Position numbers and translations under genes: made by a program
In this document: one piece after another, positions 60,586 to 64,000 of the stretch
Numbering within the stretch: position 1 is the first letter of the stretch
How the letters are laid out: each line of letters begins with the position of its first letter
The notes under the pieces: model-generated
Told to the model about the DNA's origin: nothing
The model's database searches: none
Seen by the model: only the letters and a program-made list of their open reading frames with translations
Origin: Bifidobacterium amazonense
GTDB lineage: Bacteria > Actinomycetota > Actinomycetes > Actinomycetales > Bifidobacteriaceae
NCBI RefSeq assembly: GCF_018555435.2
Contig: NZ_JAFEJT020000004.1
Location: forward strand, 1-64,000
DNA: 64,000 nt
Direction of reading: 5' to 3'

Positions 60586-61509
60586 ATGCTCAATCCGGAA
60601 CGGCTCAACCTGCTGGTGCAATTGCAGGCGCTCAAGACCATGCGCGCCGTGGCCGACGTATCGCGACTGAGCGTATCCACGGTCTCGCAGCAGATCGCCA
60701 CGCTGGAGAAGGAGATCGGCCGTCCGCTCATCGAGCGTGTGGGCCGGCAGGTACGCCTCACCCCGCTCGGCAACGAGCTGGTGGATCGGGCGCGGCCGGT
60801 GCTCAACGACCTGCGCGAGATCGAGGACATGGCCTGCAGCGAAAGCATGGAAGTGCGCGGCGCGATCCGCGTGGGAGCATTCACCAGCGCCCTGGCCCCG
60901 TTGGCGGCCCCCGCGTGCGCGGCCATGAAGACCCGGTTCCCGCGGCTCAGGATCGTGCTCAACGAGCTGGAGCCAGACCGCAGCCTGCCGCTCCTGGACG
61001 CCGGCCAGCTGGACGTCGTCTTCTCCGCCTCGTTCGCGCCCGCCACGGGCAAGACCGGGGAGCCGGAGGCGCGTGGCCGGATGTCGCTGCCATTGCTGTC
61101 CGACCGCCTGTGCGCGGTACTGCCGAAATCCCATCCGCTGGCCGACGAACGGTCGGTGCACATCGAAGACCTGGCCGACGACATCTGGCTGCAGGAACCG
61201 GAAGGCACCTATCTGTCGAACCACATCCGCGTGCTGACCGAACGCGCCGGCTTCGAACCGGACACCGCCGGCGTGATCAGCTCCTACCCGGCCGTACTGC
61301 AATCCGTGGCAAACGAGTTCGGCGTGGCGGTACTGCCCTGGCTGGCGACCGTGGCGAACGTGGAAGGCATCGGAGTGGTGCCCGTCGAACCCGCGGTGTC
61401 CCGCACGGTCTCACTGGTGACCACATCGTCACAACTGTCGCGTCTGGCGGTCAGGCAGTTCGCGGAGACGGCCCGGGAGCTCGCGGAAGAACTGCGGATC
61501 CCACAGTAG
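60586..61509 (+). CDS. LysR family transcriptional regulator
   Basis: A 307-residue protein from ATG 60586 with GGGAGG upstream. N-terminal winged helix (L-N-L-L-V-Q-L-Q-A-L-K-T-M-R-A-V-A, then S-V-S-T-V-S-Q-Q-I-A-T-L-E-K-E-I-G), and a periplasmic-binding-like effector domain (about 90-300). It probably controls the divergent aminotransferase (59185) and possibly the permease, sensing an amino acid; effector unknown. Confidence 0.88.
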   Translation: MLNPERLNLLVQLQALKTMRAVADVSRLSVSTVSQQIATLEKEIGRPLIERVGRQVRLTPLGNELVDRARPVLNDLREIEDMACSESMEVRGAIRVGAFTSALAPLAAPACAAMKTRFPRLRIVLNELEPDRSLPLLDAGQLDVVFSASFAPATGKTGEPEARGRMSLPLLSDRLCAVLPKSHPLADERSVHIEDLADDIWLQEPEGTYLSNHIRVLTERAGFEPDTAGVISSYPAVLQSVANEFGVAVLPWLATVANVEGIGVVPVEPAVSRTVSLVTTSSQLSRLAVRQFAETARELAEELRIPQ

Positions 61510-61593
61510 ATGTCACAGGATCGCTTCCACCCAACGGGAATGGCCTGCGCCGTTTATGCAGGATCCGGCGTATGTCCGATACGTCGAAAACAC

Positions 61594-61641
61594 AATGGCC
61601 GCTTTCCTTGTACTGCAACAGCAGTCAGGAAAGCGGCCATT
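61594..61641. terminator. Bidirectional terminator between LysR gene and dnaJ
   Basis: AATGGCCGCTTTCCT (61594-61608) pairs perfectly with AGGAAAGCGGCCATT (61627-61641). It separates the convergent LysR and dnaJ genes. A/T flanks serve both directions. Confidence 0.82.
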
Positions 61642-61654
61642 CCCCAGCGCCCGT

Positions 61655-62809
61655 TCAGCTCAGCGCGTCCTTGAGCTTCGAGAAGAATCCACCCTTGCGC
61701 GCGCCGGCGGCGGCCGGCTTGGATCCTTGCGCCACATGGGAGGCGTCGCCGTCGTGGCTGTCGGAGAACTCCTCGATTAGCTTGCGCTCATGCTCGCTCA
61801 GCTTGGTGGGCACGCGCACGGCGATATGGGCGACGAGGTCGCCGCGCTCCCCCTGCTGGCGCATGCGCGCGACGCCGAGGCCCTTGAGCGTGACGGTGTC
61901 CTCCTGCTGGCACCCTTCGGGGATGGTCACGGTCTTCGTGCCGTCGAACGTGTCGATGTCGATGTCATGGCCGAGCACGGCCCAGCTCATCGGCACCTGG
62001 ATCCAGCAGTGCAGGTCGTCGCCGTCGCGGGTGAACTGCTTGTCGGGCTTGACGCGCACGTCGATGTACAGGTCGCCGGCGGTACCGCCGCCCTCGCCGA
62101 CCTCGCCCTGGCCGGCCAGACGCAGTCGGGCGTTGTCGGAGATGCCGGCCGGAATGGTCACGCCCACGGAACGGGTGGTGCGCACACGGCCGTGGCCGAG
62201 GCAGGACGGGCACGGGTTCTCGATGACCGTGCCATGGCCCTCGCACCGTTCGCACGGCGCAGAGGTCATCATCTGTCCGAGCATGGTGCGCACGACCTTC
62301 TGCACGAAGCCCTGTCCATGGCACTGGGGGCAGGTGACGGGCTGGGAGCCGTTCTGCGCGCCGGATCCGCCGCACTGCTGGCACAGGCCGAACGTATTGA
62401 TCTTGACATGGGCGGTGCCACCGAACACGGCGGTCTTCAGGTCGATGGAGGTCGAGGCGAGCGCGTCGCGGCCGGGCTGAGTGCGCGGCGTGGGGCCTTG
62501 CGAGCCGCCGAACGCGCCGCCGAAGAACTGCCCGAAGATGTCGCCCATGTCTCCCATGCCGGAGAAGCCGCCGGGGAAGCCGCCCGCACCGGCGTTCGGG
62601 TTGTTCGGGTCGACGCCGGAATCGTACATGCGGCGCTTGTCCGGGTCGCTGAGCACCTCGTAGGCGTTGTTGACTTCCTTGAACTTGTCCTCGAATTCGG
62701 GTCCGGCGATGTCGGGGTGGTATTTGCGGCTCATCTTGCGATAGGCCTTCTTGATCTCTTCCTCGCTCGCCGTGCGCTCGATGCCGAGCACCTCGTAGTA
62801 GTCTGCCAC
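61655..62809 (-). CDS. dnaJ: Chaperone DnaJ
   Basis: A 384-residue protein from GTG 62809. J domain with Y-H-P-D, G/F-rich linker ([10 protein letters not shown]), four CxxCxGxG zinc repeats ([32 protein letters not shown]) and substrate-binding C-terminal domains. It stimulates DnaK. It follows hrcA, 51 bases apart, as one heat-shock operon. Confidence 0.95.
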   Translation of the reverse strand: MADYYEVLGIERTASEEEIKKAYRKMSRKYHPDIAGPEFEDKFKEVNNAYEVLSDPDKRRMYDSGVDPNNPNAGAGGFPGGFSGMGDMGDIFGQFFGGAFGGSQGPTPRTQPGRDALASTSIDLKTAVFGGTAHVKINTFGLCQQCGGSGAQNGSQPVTCPQCHGQGFVQKVVRTMLGQMMTSAPCERCEGHGTVIENPCPSCLGHGRVRTTRSVGVTIPAGISDNARLRLAGQGEVGEGGGTAGDLYIDVRVKPDKQFTRDGDDLHCWIQVPMSWAVLGHDIDIDTFDGTKTVTIPEGCQQEDTVTLKGLGVARMRQQGERGDLVAHIAVRVPTKLSEHERKLIEEFSDSHDGDASHVAQGSKPAAAGARKGGFFSKLKDALS

Positions 62810-62860
62810 TGTCCGTCCTTTATCGTTGTCTGTCGCGTGTCATTGTGCCATAAGCCGGGG

Positions 62861-64000
62861 TCAGTCCCCGATCGGGCCGCCGTCGGCCACCAGCGAGGCG
62901 GTCAGGTAGCGGGCCACGGCCCGTACCGCCGCGATGGTCGCGGCGTAGTCCATGTGCGTCGGACCGATCGAACCGACGAAGGCGACCGGTTCTCCGGCGG
63001 TCTGCGGACCGTCGTCCGCGAATCCGGACGGGACTGCGGCGTCCGCGCCGTCGACGTCCGCGCCGGCGGATCCGGACGAATCGACCGCATCCGTCCGGCC
63101 GGCGGTTTCGGCGTCCGCCGCAGCGGTCCGACCGTATCCGCTGGTCACCACGGAGGCGTGCATCAGTCCGGGGGTGTGCGTTTCCGAGCCGATGGCGACT
63201 CCGACGCCGTCCGGTCCGGGCTCCTCGCTCAGCGTGCTCATCAGCCGCATGATCACGACCTGTTCCTCGAGCGCGTCGAACAGCGGCGCCAGGTCGGCCG
63301 CCGTACGCTGGTGCGCCAGCTTGGACGCGCCGGCGACGTACATCTCTCCGGCGCGTTCGTCGTCAGCCATCGTCGCGAACGCCGAAGCAAGCGATTCGCT
63401 GACCGACGACGACGTACGCCATGCCGGATCGGCCGACAGCGAACGCAGCCGTTCCGATGCAGCGGTGAAGGACAGTCCCGAGCACTGCCGGTTGACGACG
63501 TCGCAGAAGCGCGACAGATCGTCGGCGGACGGCATCGGATGCACGGCGAGCGTGTGCTGGGCGACGCGGCCGGTGTCGGTGATCACGACGGCGAGCAGCA
63601 CGCTCGCGCCGACCGGCACGATCTCGACGTGCCGGAGCGTGGCCTTGGACAGCGCCGGCGATGCGACGACGGCGACCTGTCCGGTGATCTGCGAGAGCAG
63701 ACGGGCCGCCCGTTGCAGCGTGTCCTGCAGACTGACCGAGCCGGACAGGAACGTGGCGATGCCGTTGCGCTGGGCCGGGGAAAGCGGCATGACCGTCGCC
63801 AGACGGTCGACGAAGTACCGGTATCCCTTTTCGGTGGGGATGCGTCCCGCGGATGTATGGGGCTGAATCAGATAGCCCTCGTCCTCCAGTGCAGCCATAT
63901 CGTTGCGCACGGTGGCTGAGCTGACGCCTAGATCGTGGGCCTTGGTCAGCGACGTCGAGCCGACGGGCTCCTGGGAGCGGATGTAGTCCTCCACGACGGC
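62861..64000 (-). CDS. hrcA: Heat-inducible repressor HrcA (5' end beyond the window)
   Basis: The frame is open to the window edge; about ten N-terminal residues are missing. The winged helix (S-A-T-V-R-N-D-M-A-A-L-E-D-E-G-Y-L) and G-R-I-P-T-E-K-G-Y-R-Y-F-V-D are diagnostic. A GAF-like domain and a Ser/Ala/Asp-rich insertion near the end (about residues 290-330) follow. It represses heat-shock operons through CIRCE elements, whose site would be upstream, outside the window. Confidence 0.93.
   Translation of the reverse strand, partial: AVVEDYIRSQEPVGSTSLTKAHDLGVSSATVRNDMAALEDEGYLIQPHTSAGRIPTEKGYRYFVDRLATVMPLSPAQRNGIATFLSGSVSLQDTLQRAARLLSQITGQVAVVASPALSKATLRHVEIVPVGASVLLAVVITDTGRVAQHTLAVHPMPSADDLSRFCDVVNRQCSGLSFTAASERLRSLSADPAWRTSSSVSESLASAFATMADDERAGEMYVAGASKLAHQRTAADLAPLFDALEEQVVIMRLMSTLSEEPGPDGVGVAIGSETHTPGLMHASVVTSGYGRTAAADAETAGRTDAVDSSGSAGADVDGADAAVPSGFADDGPQTAGEPVAFVGSIGPTHMDYAATIAAVRAVARYLTASLVADGGPIGD

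Overview
The window is high-GC actinobacterial DNA that reads best as a Bifidobacterium chromosome. The support is a cytidylate kinase-Der GTPase fusion, the host gene order purH - DUF6350-like membrane gene - sucD - sucC - apt - yajC - ruvB - ruvA - ruvC - yebC - thrS, abundant ATGA/GTGA gene overlaps, and leaderless-looking promoters. This assignment is inference from family knowledge; no species call is made.

Positions 1 to about 34,470 are most of a temperate siphovirus-type prophage, read left to right. It opens inside the immunity region: a cut-off CI-like repressor on the minus strand (1-157) faces a Cro-like gene (272-520) across three related palindromic operators. An early/replication block follows: small regulators, SSB (2128-2661), an initiator-like HTH protein with iteron-like DNA repeats inside its gene (3601-4593), an HNH nuclease, a DnaQ/Orn-like exonuclease, a DUF3310-like protein and many small accessory ORFs. 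A zinc-ribbon/HTH protein and two phage tRNA genes (Arg, Ser) lead into packaging and head genes: HNH, small and large terminase, portal, a MuF protein carrying a C-terminal HExxH domain with a probable immunity gene, scaffold, HK97-type capsid, and a head fibre with a UUUUUUA frameshift site. Connectors, tail terminator, tail tube, the frameshifted chaperones G/GT, tape measure, distal tail protein and a 1573-residue tail lysin/fibre protein come next.

Positions 29,562-32,111 hold five tandem, divergent receptor-binding-like genes that share their ends. Two of them carry poly-G tracts (11 G and 9 G) just before the last codons. Tract length would decide whether translation stops, couples to the next gene, or crosses the next gene in another frame and couples to the one after. 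Holin, amidase endolysin, a terminator and a minus-strand HTH gene close the phage. No integrase is in the window, so the left arm and attL should lie further left. The right junction is at a tRNA-Pro(GGG) gene whose 5' half is duplicated 210 bp away.

Positions 34,756-64,000 are host core genome. Most genes are on the minus strand: cmk-der, an rluB-type pseudouridine synthase, a DUF3017-like membrane protein, purH, a DUF6350-like protein, sucDC, apt, yajC, ruvBAC, yebC and thrS. A cluster of six tRNAs (Gly, Ala, Val, Val, Cys, Gly) follows, then PAC2, uppP, a fructosamine kinase, cysE, an amino-acid permease, a 2,2-dialkylglycine-decarboxylase-like aminotransferase that seems to lack an internal segment, a divergent LysR regulator, dnaJ and the start-truncated hrcA. 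Plus-strand exceptions are an aquaporin-like channel, the PAC2 gene, the fructosamine kinase and the LysR gene.
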